Below, piece after piece: positions 55,682-64,000 of a DNA stretch of 64,000 nt. Origin of the DNA: Pseudomonas urmiensis (lineage in GTDB: Bacteria > Pseudomonadota > Gammaproteobacteria > Pseudomonadales > Pseudomonadaceae). How positions within the stretch are numbered: the stretch's first letter is position 1; the number at the start of each line of letters is the position of its first letter. The stretch spans positions 3,167,001-3,231,000 of the forward strand of contig NZ_JABWRE020000001.1 in assembly GCF_014268815.2 (NCBI RefSeq), read 5' to 3'. A model generated the notes under the pieces. The model was not told where the DNA came from and did not search any database. It saw nothing but the letters and a program-made list of their open reading frames with translations. Both the position numbers and the translations under genes were made by a program.

Positions 55682-56536
55682 TCAGTCTGCCAAGGCGTCG
55701 AAACCGGTAAGAAAGTGTGGGCCGATGTAACGCTGGGGCAAGGTGAACTGCTCAGGGTACTCAACTTGCACCAGGTACAGGCCATACGGATGCGCGGTCA
55801 CCCCGGCCTCGCGGCGATCGCGGCTTTGCAGCACTTCGCGGGCCCACTCGATCGGCCGCTCGCCGCTGCCAATGCTCATCAGCACCCCAGCGATGTTGCG
55901 CACCATGTGATGCAGGAACGCCGTGGCGCGGATGTCCAGGACGATCATCTGGCCATGGCGGGTGACGCGCAGGTGGTACATGTGCTTGACCGGCGACTTG
56001 GCCTGGCATTGGCTGGCACGAAAAGCGCTGAAGTCATGGGTACCGAGCAGGTATTGCGCCGCTTGGGCCATACGCTCGACGTCCAGCGGGCGGTGGTTCC
56101 AGGTGACTTCCTCGGCCAGGTGCGCCGGGCGGATCGGATCGTTGTAGATGACGTAGCGGTAGCGCCGGGCAGTGGCCTTGAAGCGCGCGTGAAAATCCGC
56201 CGGCATCTGCTGCGCCCAGGCCACGCTGATGTCTCGCGGCAGGTTGAAGTTGGTGCCCATGGTCCAGGCGCGCTCATCGCGCACGGCATTGGTATCGAAG
56301 TGCACGATCTGCCCGCAGGCATGCACGCCGGCGTCGGTGCGCCCGGCGCAGACCACCGAGATCGGCGCATTGGCCACCTTCGACAACGCCTGCTCAAGGG
56401 CCTGCTGGACACTGGCCACACCGCTGGCCTGGCGTTGCCAGCCGCGGTAGCGAGCGCCTTTGTATTCCACGCCCAGGGCGATGCGCGAGTAGCCTTCGGC
56501 CGCCGATTCGGCCGCGTCGTTGTCGATGATGTCCAA
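55682..56536 (-). CDS. truA: tRNA pseudouridine(38-40) synthase
   Basis: Forms pseudouridine at positions 38-40 of tRNA anticodon arms. Motifs: [17 protein letters not shown], the catalytic aspartate in [14 protein letters not shown], and [17 protein letters not shown]. The frame is open to an ATG at 56572, but that ATG overlaps a perfect TATAAT (56571-56576), so I prefer the TTG at 56536 ([16 protein letters not shown]), giving 284 residues. If the TATAAT is not used, the product is 296 residues. Confidence 0.88.
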   Translation of the reverse strand: MDIIDNDAAESAAEGYSRIALGVEYKGARYRGWQRQASGVASVQQALEQALSKVANAPISVVCAGRTDAGVHACGQIVHFDTNAVRDERAWTMGTNFNLPRDISVAWAQQMPADFHARFKATARRYRYVIYNDPIRPAHLAEEVTWNHRPLDVERMAQAAQYLLGTHDFSAFRASQCQAKSPVKHMYHLRVTRHGQMIVLDIRATAFLHHMVRNIAGVLMSIGSGERPIEWAREVLQSRDRREAGVTAHPYGLYLVQVEYPEQFTLPQRYIGPHFLTGFDALAD

Positions 56537-56570
56537 GTAACTGAAACCTGTGGATGGAACGAAGGGCGGC

Positions 56571-56607
56571 ATTATAACGACAACGGCAGCCTTCTGGGCT
56601 GCCGTTG
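56571..56607 (-). promoter_or_regulatory. Possible truA -10 box with upstream hairpin
   Basis: On the minus strand TATAAT (56571-56576) is preceded by an 11-base perfect inverted repeat, CAACGGCAGCC / GGCTGCCGTTG (56581-56591 and 56597-56607). The hairpin may end leftward fimV transcripts, or, in DNA, mark a factor site; no -35 consensus is seen. Confidence 0.5.
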
Positions 56608-56638
56608 CGGGGCTTGCATCAGGGGCCGCGTCGCCCTC

Positions 56639-56720
56639 TTCGCGGGCAAGCCCGCTCCTACAGGGAGCGCACGCCCCTCAAGATCAATGCGGTACCTGTG
56701 GGAGCGGGCTTGCCCGCGAA
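56639..56720. repeat. REP pair after fimV
   Basis: Arms 56639-56664 and 56695-56720 are reverse complements with one mismatch (core TTCGCGGGCAAGCCCGCTCC), 24 bases past the fimV stop. Confidence 0.9.
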
Positions 56721-56743
56721 AAGAACACCACCGACCTGCAGTC

Positions 56744-59431
56744 TTACACCAACCGGGACAGCATCTCCTCGGCTTCACTGCGCTGACCATCATCACCATC
56801 CTTGACCACTTCATCGAGGATGTCGCGCGCGCCCTGGTGATCACCCATATCGATATAGGCACGGGCCAGATCGAGCTTGGTGGCCACTTCGTCGGCACCG
56901 GAGAAGAAGTCAAAGTCCAGGTCGTCCAGCGGCTCCGGCTCCTGCGCGGCGTCGGCAGCGGTGAATTGCGCCTCCAGCGACGGCGTTTCGAGGTTCTGCG
57001 AGAGCTTGTCCAGTTCGGCGTTGACGTCGTCCAGCTCCGAGGCAAAGTTCTTTGCCGCGGGCGAGTCGTCTTCCAGCGACAGCGACAGGTCGAAGTCGTC
57101 TGGCAGCTCCAGTTCGGAGATCGGATCGAACTCGGGAATCTCGTCGAACGCTGCCAGCTCAGCGGCCACATCCACCGGGGCTTCCTCGGCCGGAGTCGCA
57201 ACTGGCGAATCACCGACATCCAGATCGAAGTCGGCCAGGTCGTCGACGCTCTGCGGCTCGGCCTCAGCTTGGGCCTGGGCCAGCAGCGCTTCGAAGTCGT
57301 CATCGGCATCCGTTTCACCGACTGCCGGCTCAACCACCTCGGGCTGCTCGAACTGAGCCTCAGGTTCAATAGCAGGCTCAACCTCATCCAGGATCGGCGA
57401 CTGCAACTGATCATCCAGCGCCAGGTCATCGTCCAGACTCAGATCGAAGGCACTGTCCAGGTCGCTCTCTTCGACGGGTGTCACATCGGCGAGTACTTGC
57501 GGCTCAGGCTCGACTACAGGCTCGGACACCAGCTCCTCGACCACAGGCTCAGGCTCGCCTAGCTCAGCAGCCGGGATATCCTGTTCGTCTTGCAGCAGCT
57601 CTTGAACGTATTGCTCGTCCAGCTCTGCCGCCAGGGCCGCCGCGCCAAGGCCGGCAGCCGCCACGGCGACCATGGCCGGGAAGCGTTCCTTGAGCGATTC
57701 GACCTCAGCCTTGTTCTGCTCATTGCCCGCCAGCTTGCGCTCCTGATCGGCAAAGGCGTTCTGGTCGCCTTGACGTGCGTAGACCTCCATCAGCTTCAAG
57801 CGCAGGTCGCTGCGCTCAGGCTCGGCGGCCACAGCCGTCTCGAGCAGGTCGGCGGCGTGATTGAGGCGACCACGCTGCAGGCTCAGTTCGACTTCGGCCA
57901 GCAGCTTGTCGAGCGAATCTTCTTGCGGCTCTGGCGCAGGCGCCATCACCGGGGCGACGACCGCAGGCTTCTCCGCTGCCGTAGCGGCTGCGGCAGAAGC
58001 CGCCACCACTGCCGGCGACAGGGTCACGCTTGGCGCCGACACATCCAGTTCATCGAAGCTGCTTGGCGGCAGGTCCAGATCAGGGTTGCGCTCCCCCTCC
58101 TCCGACAAGGCGCGGGCCATGCGCAGGTGCTTCTCGGCTTCCTGCTGAGCCTTGCGCTTGCGTGCCAACAACAGCAGCAACAGCAGCAACACAAGGAACG
58201 CCGAGCCAGCAATCAGGCCCAACAGCAATGGATTACCGAGCAGCTCGTCGAGTGCGCTCTGCTCAGTCTTGGCTTCAGCGCCCGGCGCGGCTTGCGGCGC
58301 GGTATCGACCGCAGCGGGTGCTGGCTCGACGACAGGCTCCGCTGGCGTCAGCTGGGCGTTGACGGCTGGCTGGGCCGGCGCAGGCTCACCTGGCAGAGCA
58401 GCGACTGGCGGCGTCTGCCCGGCGGCGCCTTGGGCTTCGAGGCGCGCCAGTTGGTCATTTTTCAGTTGGATCAGACGCTGCAGCTTGTCCAGCTGGCTCT
58501 GCAGGTCGGTCATGCGGCTCTTGAGTTCTTCGTTGTCGCGTCGGCTGGTGTCCAGGCTCTCCTGGGCGACCGCCAATTTGTCGTTGAGCTCCTTCGCCCC
58601 AGCCGCCCCTGCTTGATTGCCAGGGCTGACCAGACGCAGGTTGTCGCCCTGGGCGATGCGCGATGGCGCCGCCTCGGCTGCGCCGCGACGGGTCGCGTCG
58701 AGTTGACGAGCGCGCGGCCCCAAACGGCGGCCTTCGCGCCAGGCCGCGTACTGCTCGGCCACCTCACGGTTCGCTTCGCCTTGGGCAATGCTCTGAATCT
58801 GCTGCTGATCCGGCAGACGCAAGACCTGGCCGATCTTCAGCTGGTTGATGTTGTTGCCAATGAAGGCATCCGGGTTCAGTGCCTGGATCGCCAGCATGGT
58901 CTGCTGCACCGAGCCGCCCTGGCTGTTGCGCGCGGCAATCTGCCAAAGGGTGTCACGGCGTTTGGTGGTGTAGCTACCAGCGCCGCTGACCGGCGCGCTG
59001 ATGTTGGCCGCCGCAGGCTGCTCGCCCTGGGCCTTGGCCTGGTCGAGCAGGACGCTGTAGTCGCGCAGCAGACGGCCCTGCGGCCACATCACCTGGACCA
59101 GGAACTTGACCACAGGCTCGCTCAATGGCCGGCTGGAGGTAACCCGCAGCACGCTCTTGCCATTGGGATTGAGCACCGTGGTGAAGGTCAGGTCCTCGAC
59201 ATAGGGTGGATAGGCCACCCCGGCCTTGGCGAATTCTTCCGGCGACGCCAGGCTCGGCGCCACTTCGGCAGCGGAGAGGTCGCGCACGTCGAGCAATTCG
59301 ATCTCGGCGTCCAGCGGCTGGTTCTGTGCCGACTTGAGGGTCAGCTCACCCAACCCCAGGGCATTCGCCATGCCGGACGACAGCGCAGATGCTGCCGCCA
59401 TGGCCAAAACCAGTTTGCGAATTCGAAGCAT
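56744..59431 (-). CDS. fimV: FimV polar hub protein
   Basis: An 895-residue inner-membrane protein that organises the cell pole and supports type IV pilus function. Order: signal peptide (LVLAMAAASALSSGMANA), FimV N-terminal domain (GLGELTLKSAQNQPLDAEIEL), a LysM-like peptidoglycan domain (RRDTLWQIAARNSQGG to IGQVLRLP), coiled coil, one helix (LGLIAGSAFLVLLLLLLLLA), a very acidic cytoplasmic region and the C-terminal FimV/TPR motif TKLDLARAYIDMGDHQGARD. The ATG at 59431 has AGAGG upstream; the frame is open 46 codons more. Confidence 0.95.
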   Translation of the reverse strand: MLRIRKLVLAMAAASALSSGMANALGLGELTLKSAQNQPLDAEIELLDVRDLSAAEVAPSLASPEEFAKAGVAYPPYVEDLTFTTVLNPNGKSVLRVTSSRPLSEPVVKFLVQVMWPQGRLLRDYSVLLDQAKAQGEQPAAANISAPVSGAGSYTTKRRDTLWQIAARNSQGGSVQQTMLAIQALNPDAFIGNNINQLKIGQVLRLPDQQQIQSIAQGEANREVAEQYAAWREGRRLGPRARQLDATRRGAAEAAPSRIAQGDNLRLVSPGNQAGAAGAKELNDKLAVAQESLDTSRRDNEELKSRMTDLQSQLDKLQRLIQLKNDQLARLEAQGAAGQTPPVAALPGEPAPAQPAVNAQLTPAEPVVEPAPAAVDTAPQAAPGAEAKTEQSALDELLGNPLLLGLIAGSAFLVLLLLLLLLARKRKAQQEAEKHLRMARALSEEGERNPDLDLPPSSFDELDVSAPSVTLSPAVVAASAAAATAAEKPAVVAPVMAPAPEPQEDSLDKLLAEVELSLQRGRLNHAADLLETAVAAEPERSDLRLKLMEVYARQGDQNAFADQERKLAGNEQNKAEVESLKERFPAMVAVAAAGLGAAALAAELDEQYVQELLQDEQDIPAAELGEPEPVVEELVSEPVVEPEPQVLADVTPVEESDLDSAFDLSLDDDLALDDQLQSPILDEVEPAIEPEAQFEQPEVVEPAVGETDADDDFEALLAQAQAEAEPQSVDDLADFDLDVGDSPVATPAEEAPVDVAAELAAFDEIPEFDPISELELPDDFDLSLSLEDDSPAAKNFASELDDVNAELDKLSQNLETPSLEAQFTAADAAQEPEPLDDLDFDFFSGADEVATKLDLARAYIDMGDHQGARDILDEVVKDGDDGQRSEAEEMLSRLV

Positions 59432-59522
59432 GACCTCTTCCCTTGTATGAATCGTCCCAAAATCTAATGTGATATAGGACAAAATTGCTTGGCTTTGTAC
59501 AAAAAGTGCCTGCGCGACGATC

Positions 59523-59550
59523 ATGCTGCGGTGAAAATGCTGCGGTGAAA
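59523..59550. repeat. 14-base tandem duplication upstream of fimV
   Basis: ATGCTGCGGTGAAA occurs twice without a gap (59523-59536, 59537-59550), about 92 bases before the fimV start. It may lie in the promoter region. Confidence 0.75.
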
Positions 59551-59659
59551 ACAGGCTCGGAATGCTCATTTACAACCAGTAAACTGCGCTTCCTCGCCTG
59601 TTTTCGCCTTGCCTGATCGCCGCTCGGCGACTTTTCGTGCAAACCCTCAGAAGTATCTT

Positions 59660-60664
59660 TTAGAGCCTGTCTTTTATCAACAATTGAGCGATTTGAACGG
59701 CATTGAGCGCAGCGCCTTTGCGCACATTGTCGGTGGTGAGCCAGAGGTTGAGCTGTTGCTCTTCATCAATGCCAAGGCGTACACGACCAACATAGACCAC
59801 GTCTTGGCCCACTGCGTCACCCACCGGCGTCGGATAATCGTCCGCTTCGACCAGCTCGATACTGTCGGCCGCGTCCAGGGCCTGATTGACTGCCACCAGG
59901 TCCACCGGGCGGCGGCTTTGTACGGCCACACTCAAGCTATCGCCGAAAAACACCGGGACTTGAACGCAGGTCACGGAAATCTTCAGCGCAGGCATGTCCA
60001 GTAGCACACGTAGCTCATTGACCAAGCGCCGCTCTACGGCGGTGTGCCCCTGCTCATCGCTGGCACCGACCTGGGCCAGCAGGTTGAAAGCGATCTGCCG
60101 GTCGAAGAAGCGTGGCTCCAATGGACGGGCATTGAGCAGCTCGGCGGTCTGGCGCGCCAGCTCACTGACCGCTTCCTTGCCCTGGGCCGACACTGCCAGG
60201 TTGGCCATGACCTGAACGCGCTCGATATCCAGCAGACCTTTGAGCGGCGCCAGGGCCACCGCCAGCGCAACGGCGGCAGCGCTTGGGCTGGTGATTTGCG
60301 CCGGCAGGGTCAGCTTGGCCAGCTGATCGCCATTGGCTTCCGGGACCAGCGCCAGCGCCTGATCGAGACCACCTGACAGGTCGATGACCGTGCAGCCGGC
60401 GGCATGGGCCTTGGCTGCGAAACTGCGGCTGACGGCCGGGCCCGCGGCGAAGAAGGCCAGCTGGGCCTGGCTGAAGTCGAAGCTGTCAACTTCGCGCACA
60501 CGCACTTTCTTGCCAGCGAACATTACGCTGCTACCAGCAGATTCCATGCTGGCGAGCAGGTGCAGGGTTTTGACCGGGAAGCTGAGTTCTTCGAGGATCT
60601 GCACGAGGGTTTCACCGACGCTACCGGTGGCGCCGATGACGGCGATGTCTAGGGGTTGGCTCAT
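59660..60664 (-). CDS. Usg-type aspartate-semialdehyde dehydrogenase homologue
   Basis: A 334-residue Asd paralogue with the Rossmann start IAVIGATGSVGETLVQILEE. The active-site segment that reads GNPNCST or GGNCTVS in true Asd is ITSPSAAAVALAV here, so the nucleophilic cysteine is missing and it is probably not a dehydrogenase. AGAGGA seven bases before the ATG supports the start. It sits between asd and fimV as in other pseudomonads. Function unknown. Confidence 0.9.
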   Translation of the reverse strand: MSQPLDIAVIGATGSVGETLVQILEELSFPVKTLHLLASMESAGSSVMFAGKKVRVREVDSFDFSQAQLAFFAAGPAVSRSFAAKAHAAGCTVIDLSGGLDQALALVPEANGDQLAKLTLPAQITSPSAAAVALAVALAPLKGLLDIERVQVMANLAVSAQGKEAVSELARQTAELLNARPLEPRFFDRQIAFNLLAQVGASDEQGHTAVERRLVNELRVLLDMPALKISVTCVQVPVFFGDSLSVAVQSRRPVDLVAVNQALDAADSIELVEADDYPTPVGDAVGQDVVYVGRVRLGIDEEQQLNLWLTTDNVRKGAALNAVQIAQLLIKDRL

Positions 60665-60762
60665 GGGAAATCCTCTGCGGGTTCGGCGGGAGCGGCACTT
60701 TACTTGGATTATTGGGCTTGGGGTACCTTCAGGGCATTTGAATAGCCTCGGATGCGCTATTG

Positions 60763-60844
60763 CTATCGCGGGGCAAGCCCGCCCCCACGCCAGCCCCGAC
60801 CTTGGCTGCGAAACTTGCGTGGGGGCGGGCTTGTCCCGCGATAG
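60763..60844. repeat. REP pair between asd and usg
   Basis: Arms 60763-60790 and 60817-60844 are reverse complements with one mismatch (core CTATCGCGGGGCAAGCCCGC), spacer 26 bases. Confidence 0.9.
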
Positions 60845-60870
60845 AGCCTTAACAGCCCCCTAAAAGCAAA

Positions 60871-60899
60871 AAACCCGCGCTCAGCAAGAGCACGGGTTT
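60871..60899 (-). terminator. Intrinsic terminator of asd
   Basis: AAACCCGCGCTC / GAGCACGGGTTT stem with one mismatch and a 5-base loop; on the minus strand it runs into TTTTTTGCTTTT. It lies 18 bases past the asd stop. Confidence 0.85.
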
Positions 60900-60917
60900 C
60901 GGTCAAGCCAGGCGCAA

Positions 60918-62030
60918 TCAACGCTCGAGCAAGATCCGCAGCATACGCCGCAGCGGCTCTGCAGCGCCCCACAGCAACTGGTCGCCAACGGTGAAGGCAC
61001 CCAGGTACTGCGAACCCATGTTGAGCTTGCGCAGACGGCCAACCGGTACATTCAAGGTGCCGGTGACCTTGGTCGGGCTCAGCTCCTGCATGCTGATCTC
61101 ACGCTGATTCGGCACCAGCTTCACCCATGGGTTGTGCTGGCTGATCATGCCTTCGATATCGGCCAACGGCACGTCTTTGTTCAGCTTGATGGTCAGCGCC
61201 TGGCTGTGGCAACGCATGGCGCCGATGCGCACGCAGATACCGTCGACCGGGATCGGGCTCTTGAAGCGACCCAGGATCTTGTTGGTTTCAGCCTGGGCCT
61301 TCCACTCTTCGCGGCTCTGGCCGTTCGGCAGTTCCTTGTCGATCCACGGAATCAGGCTGCCGGCCAGCGGCACGCCGAAGTTCTCGGTCGGGAAGGCTTC
61401 ACTGCGCATGGCCTCGGCCACTTTGCGGTCGATGTCGAGGATGGCGCTGGCCGGATTGGCCAACTCATCGGTGACCGCCGCATTGATGCCGCCCATCTGC
61501 TTGATCAGCTCGCGCATGTTCTGTGCGCCAGCACCGGAGGCGGCCTGGTAGGTCATGGCGCTCATCCACTCGACCAGACCGGCTTCGAACAGGCCACCCA
61601 GGCCCATCAGCATCAAGCTGACGGTGCAGTTGCCGCCGATGTAGTTCTTGGTCCCGGCGTCGAGCTGCTGGTCGATCACCTTGCGGTTGACCGGGTCGAG
61701 GATGATCACCGCGTCATCCTGCATGCGCAGCGAGGAAGCGGCGTCGATCCAGTAACCCTGCCAGCCGGCTTCGCGCAGCTTGGGGAAGACTTCGTTAGTG
61801 TAGTCGCCGCCCTGGCAGGTCAGAATGACGTCGAGGGTCTTGAGCTCTTCAATGCTGTAGGCGTCCTTGAGCGGAGCAATATCCTTGCCCACGTTCGGAC
61901 CTTGGCCACCCACATTGGAGGTGGTGAAGAACACCGGCTCGATCAGGTCGAAATCCTGCTCTTCGAGCATCCGCTGCATGAGCACGGAACCGACCATTCC
62001 ACGCCAACCGATCAGACCTACACGTTTCAT
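60918..62030 (-). CDS. asd: Aspartate-semialdehyde dehydrogenase
   Basis: Reduces aspartyl phosphate to the semialdehyde for lysine/diaminopimelate, threonine and methionine. The 370-residue protein has [18 protein letters not shown], the nucleophile cysteine in [16 protein letters not shown] and [18 protein letters not shown]. It is the Gram-negative long form. A good AAAGGTG precedes the ATG; leuB ends 63 bases upstream. Confidence 0.97.
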   Translation of the reverse strand: MKRVGLIGWRGMVGSVLMQRMLEEQDFDLIEPVFFTTSNVGGQGPNVGKDIAPLKDAYSIEELKTLDVILTCQGGDYTNEVFPKLREAGWQGYWIDAASSLRMQDDAVIILDPVNRKVIDQQLDAGTKNYIGGNCTVSLMLMGLGGLFEAGLVEWMSAMTYQAASGAGAQNMRELIKQMGGINAAVTDELANPASAILDIDRKVAEAMRSEAFPTENFGVPLAGSLIPWIDKELPNGQSREEWKAQAETNKILGRFKSPIPVDGICVRIGAMRCHSQALTIKLNKDVPLADIEGMISQHNPWVKLVPNQREISMQELSPTKVTGTLNVPVGRLRKLNMGSQYLGAFTVGDQLLWGAAEPLRRMLRILLER

Positions 62031-62093
62031 CGCAACTACACCTTTGCTAAAAGTGGGCCACCACCGAGACAGAACGGTGGCGGGCCAGAGAGA

Positions 62094-63176
62094 TTACAGA
62101 TTCCGCAGCGCTGCGACTACTGCGTCGCCCATTTCCTGCGTACCGACTTTGCTGCAACCAGCCGACCAGATGTCGCCAGTGCGCAGCCCTTGATCCAGCA
62201 CCAGGCTGACCGCCTGCTCGATCGCCTCGGCAGCGGCGTGCTGGTTGAAGCTGTAACGCAGCATCATCGACACCGAGAGGATGGTCGCCAACGGGTTGGC
62301 AATGCCCTGCCCGGCGATGTCCGGGGCCGAGCCGTGGCACGGCTCGTACATGCCCTTGTTATTGGCATCCAGCGACGCCGAAGGCAGCATGCCGATGGAG
62401 CCGGTCAGCATGGAAGCTTCATCCGACAGAATGTCGCCGAACATGTTGTCGGTCACCACCACGTCGAACTGCTTGGGCGCGCGTACCAGCTGCATGGCGG
62501 CGTTATCGACGTACATGTGGCTCAGCTCGACGCCCGGGTAGTCCTTGGCCACGTCTTCGACCACTTCCCGCCACAGCTGGCTGGACGCCAGTACGTTGGC
62601 TTTGTCTACCGAGCACAGCTTGTTGCCACGCACGCGGGCCATGTCGAAACCGACGCGGGCAATCCGGCGGATCTCGCTTTCGCTGTACGGCAGGGTGTCG
62701 TAGGCCTGGCGCTCGCCGTTCTCCAGCTCGCGCTGGCCACGTGGGGCACCAAAGTAGATGCCGCCAGTCAGCTCACGGACGATGAGGATGTCCAGGCCGG
62801 CGACGATTTCTGGCTTGAGCGAGGAGGCATCGGCCAGTTGCGGATAGAGAATGGCCGGACGCAGGTTGGCGAACAGGCCCAGTTGCGCACGGATTTTCAG
62901 CAGACCGCGCTCCGGGCGGATGTCGCGCTCGATCTTGTCCCACTTCGGCCCGCCAACGGCGCCGAGCAGTACAGCGTCAGCCTCGCGCGCACGCTCCAGG
63001 GTTTCATCAGCCAGCGGCACGCCATGTTTGTCGATGGCCGCGCCACCGATCACGTCGTGCTCCAGGGCGAAGCCAAGCTGGAACTTGTCATTGGCCAGCT
63101 CCAGCACCTTGACCGCTTCGGCCATGATTTCCGGACCAATGCCATCACCTGGGAGAATCAGAATCTGCTTGCTCAT
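62094..63176 (-). CDS. leuB: 3-isopropylmalate dehydrogenase
   Basis: Oxidative decarboxylation step of leucine synthesis. The 360-residue enzyme has [41 protein letters not shown] and the Mg/NAD site [18 protein letters not shown] and [25 protein letters not shown] precedes the ATG. leuC and leuD should lie just beyond the right edge, beyond the methyltransferase gene. Confidence 0.97.
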   Translation of the reverse strand: MSKQILILPGDGIGPEIMAEAVKVLELANDKFQLGFALEHDVIGGAAIDKHGVPLADETLERAREADAVLLGAVGGPKWDKIERDIRPERGLLKIRAQLGLFANLRPAILYPQLADASSLKPEIVAGLDILIVRELTGGIYFGAPRGQRELENGERQAYDTLPYSESEIRRIARVGFDMARVRGNKLCSVDKANVLASSQLWREVVEDVAKDYPGVELSHMYVDNAAMQLVRAPKQFDVVVTDNMFGDILSDEASMLTGSIGMLPSASLDANNKGMYEPCHGSAPDIAGQGIANPLATILSVSMMLRYSFNQHAAAEAIEQAVSLVLDQGLRTGDIWSAGCSKVGTQEMGDAVVAALRNL

Positions 63177-63229
63177 GCTTTCCTCTATCCATTCAAACGG
63201 CGCGCCGGTAGCGGCTTCGCCGGAAAATA

Positions 63230-63994
63230 CTAGCGCTCAGCCCACAACACCAGCACGTCGGTGCTGAACGAGCCATCGGCTTCGATCTGGTAATACTGCC
63301 GCACTTCCTCGCCCATCGCTTGCTGCAATTGGCGAATGGCCACGCGCAGCGCATCAGGGGTGCGCATGCGCTCGACCCAGGAGTTCCACTCAAGGCGCAG
63401 GCGCTGGCGGCTGTGGCTGCGCACATGCAAACCTGCCTCGCTGACCTGGCGCTGCCATTCGGCGGCCGAATAATCGCGCACGTGGCTGGTGTCACGCAGC
63501 ACTTCGACGCTCTGCAAGTAGGTATCGAGCAACGGGCTGCCCGGCGACATGACATCGACGAACGCCGCCACCCCACCCGGCTTGAGCACCCGGCGCACTT
63601 CGCGCAAGGCCAGGCCCAGGTCGCTCCAATGATGCGCAGAGTAGCGACTGAAGACGAAATCGAACGCGGCATCGGCAAACGGTAAGCGTTCCGCCGCACC
63701 GCGTTCGGTAGTGATATTGGCCAGGCCGCGTTGTGCCGCGGCGCTGGCGACCACGTCGAGCATCGAGTGCGACAGGTCATAGGCGACGACCTCGGCAACC
63801 AATGGCGCGACGTGGAAACTGACATGACCGGCACCACAGCCCAGGTCCAGCACCCGGGCGTCGGCATGGCCGGCGAGCTCGGCCTGCAGCAGGGCAAACT
63901 CGCTGCCTTGGGCGTGCACGGCGCTGCTCAGGTAGGCACTGGCCTGCTCGCCGAACTGGCGCTGGACGACGTCGGTGTGTTGGCTACTGGTCAT
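63230..63994 (-). CDS. Class I SAM-dependent methyltransferase
   Basis: A complete 254-residue protein (start six bases from the window edge). Motif I is [18 protein letters not shown], motif II region [13 protein letters not shown], motif [23 protein letters not shown], as in the UbiE/BioC group. It lies between leuB and, presumably, leuD. The substrate is unknown; the synteny is conserved in pseudomonads as far as I recall. Confidence 0.93.
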   Translation of the reverse strand: MTSSQHTDVVQRQFGEQASAYLSSAVHAQGSEFALLQAELAGHADARVLDLGCGAGHVSFHVAPLVAEVVAYDLSHSMLDVVASAAAQRGLANITTERGAAERLPFADAAFDFVFSRYSAHHWSDLGLALREVRRVLKPGGVAAFVDVMSPGSPLLDTYLQSVEVLRDTSHVRDYSAAEWQRQVSEAGLHVRSHSRQRLRLEWNSWVERMRTPDALRVAIRQLQQAMGEEVRQYYQIEADGSFSTDVLVLWAER

Positions 63995-64000
63995 GGATCG

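Overview
The window is a stretch of chromosome from a fluorescent pseudomonad, most likely of the Pseudomonas putida group. The evidence is the high GC content with G/C-ending codons, the gene order (gdhB, the bat operon, sbcDC, pepN to nadK, and accD-folC-SPOR-cvpA-purF-metZ followed upstream by fimV-usg-asd-leuB), and ten copies of the putida-type REP element (core GCGGGCTTGCCCGCG or GCGGGCTTGCCCCGCG). It is almost entirely core genome. I see no phage, insertion sequence, integrase or CRISPR array.

Layout. 1-6 kb: ppsR (PEP synthase regulator) and the 1621-residue NAD-glutamate dehydrogenase gdhB, convergent on a shared terminator. 6.3-10.2 kb: a small acidic protein, then a FadR-type regulator, an LhgO-like L-2-hydroxyglutarate oxidase and an MHS-type transporter; an identical 15-base motif lies before the regulator and before lhgO. 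10.3-18.6 kb: a leftward DUF2235 hydrolase, then the overlapping six-gene moxR/bat operon. 18.8-24.2 kb: sbcD-sbcC and a glutathione S-transferase-like gene, with 4-base stop/start overlaps. 24.4-29.6 kb, leftward: a 59-residue secreted peptide, an exported lactonase-fold protein overlapping a DUF5629 gene, and an RND/MMPL exporter coupled to an exported YCF48-like propeller. 29.8-36.3 kb, leftward: nadK, phosphoesterase, rhomboid protease, YeaC-like, DUF2797 and pepN in one tight operon, with a DUF1853 gene diverging from it. 37.4-46.4 kb: WG-repeat lipoprotein, cytochrome b561, a D-cysteine desulfhydrase/ACC deaminase homologue, FadH-like dienoyl-CoA reductase, a membrane-anchored nitrilase-fold protein without its catalytic cysteine, an AraC regulator, a 28-residue microprotein and a DUF2242 lipoprotein. 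46.6-47.3 kb: a leftward tRNA array (one Val-TAC, three Asp-GTC) with a strong promoter and two terminators. 47.5-64 kb, all leftward: SAM methyltransferase, leuB, asd, usg, fimV, truA, trpF, accD, folC, SPOR protein, cvpA, purF, metZ and an SDR, that is amino-acid, fatty-acid, folate and purine supply plus polar-pole and cell-division functions.

No obviously new multi-gene defence or mobile system is visible. The best leads are the lhgO-regulator-transporter regulon with its shared operator, the nitrilase-fold pseudoenzyme, the 28-residue microprotein, the RND-YCF48 pair, the MIDAS-less BatB/BatC fusion, and the tandemly amplified tRNA-Asp units with an internal terminator.
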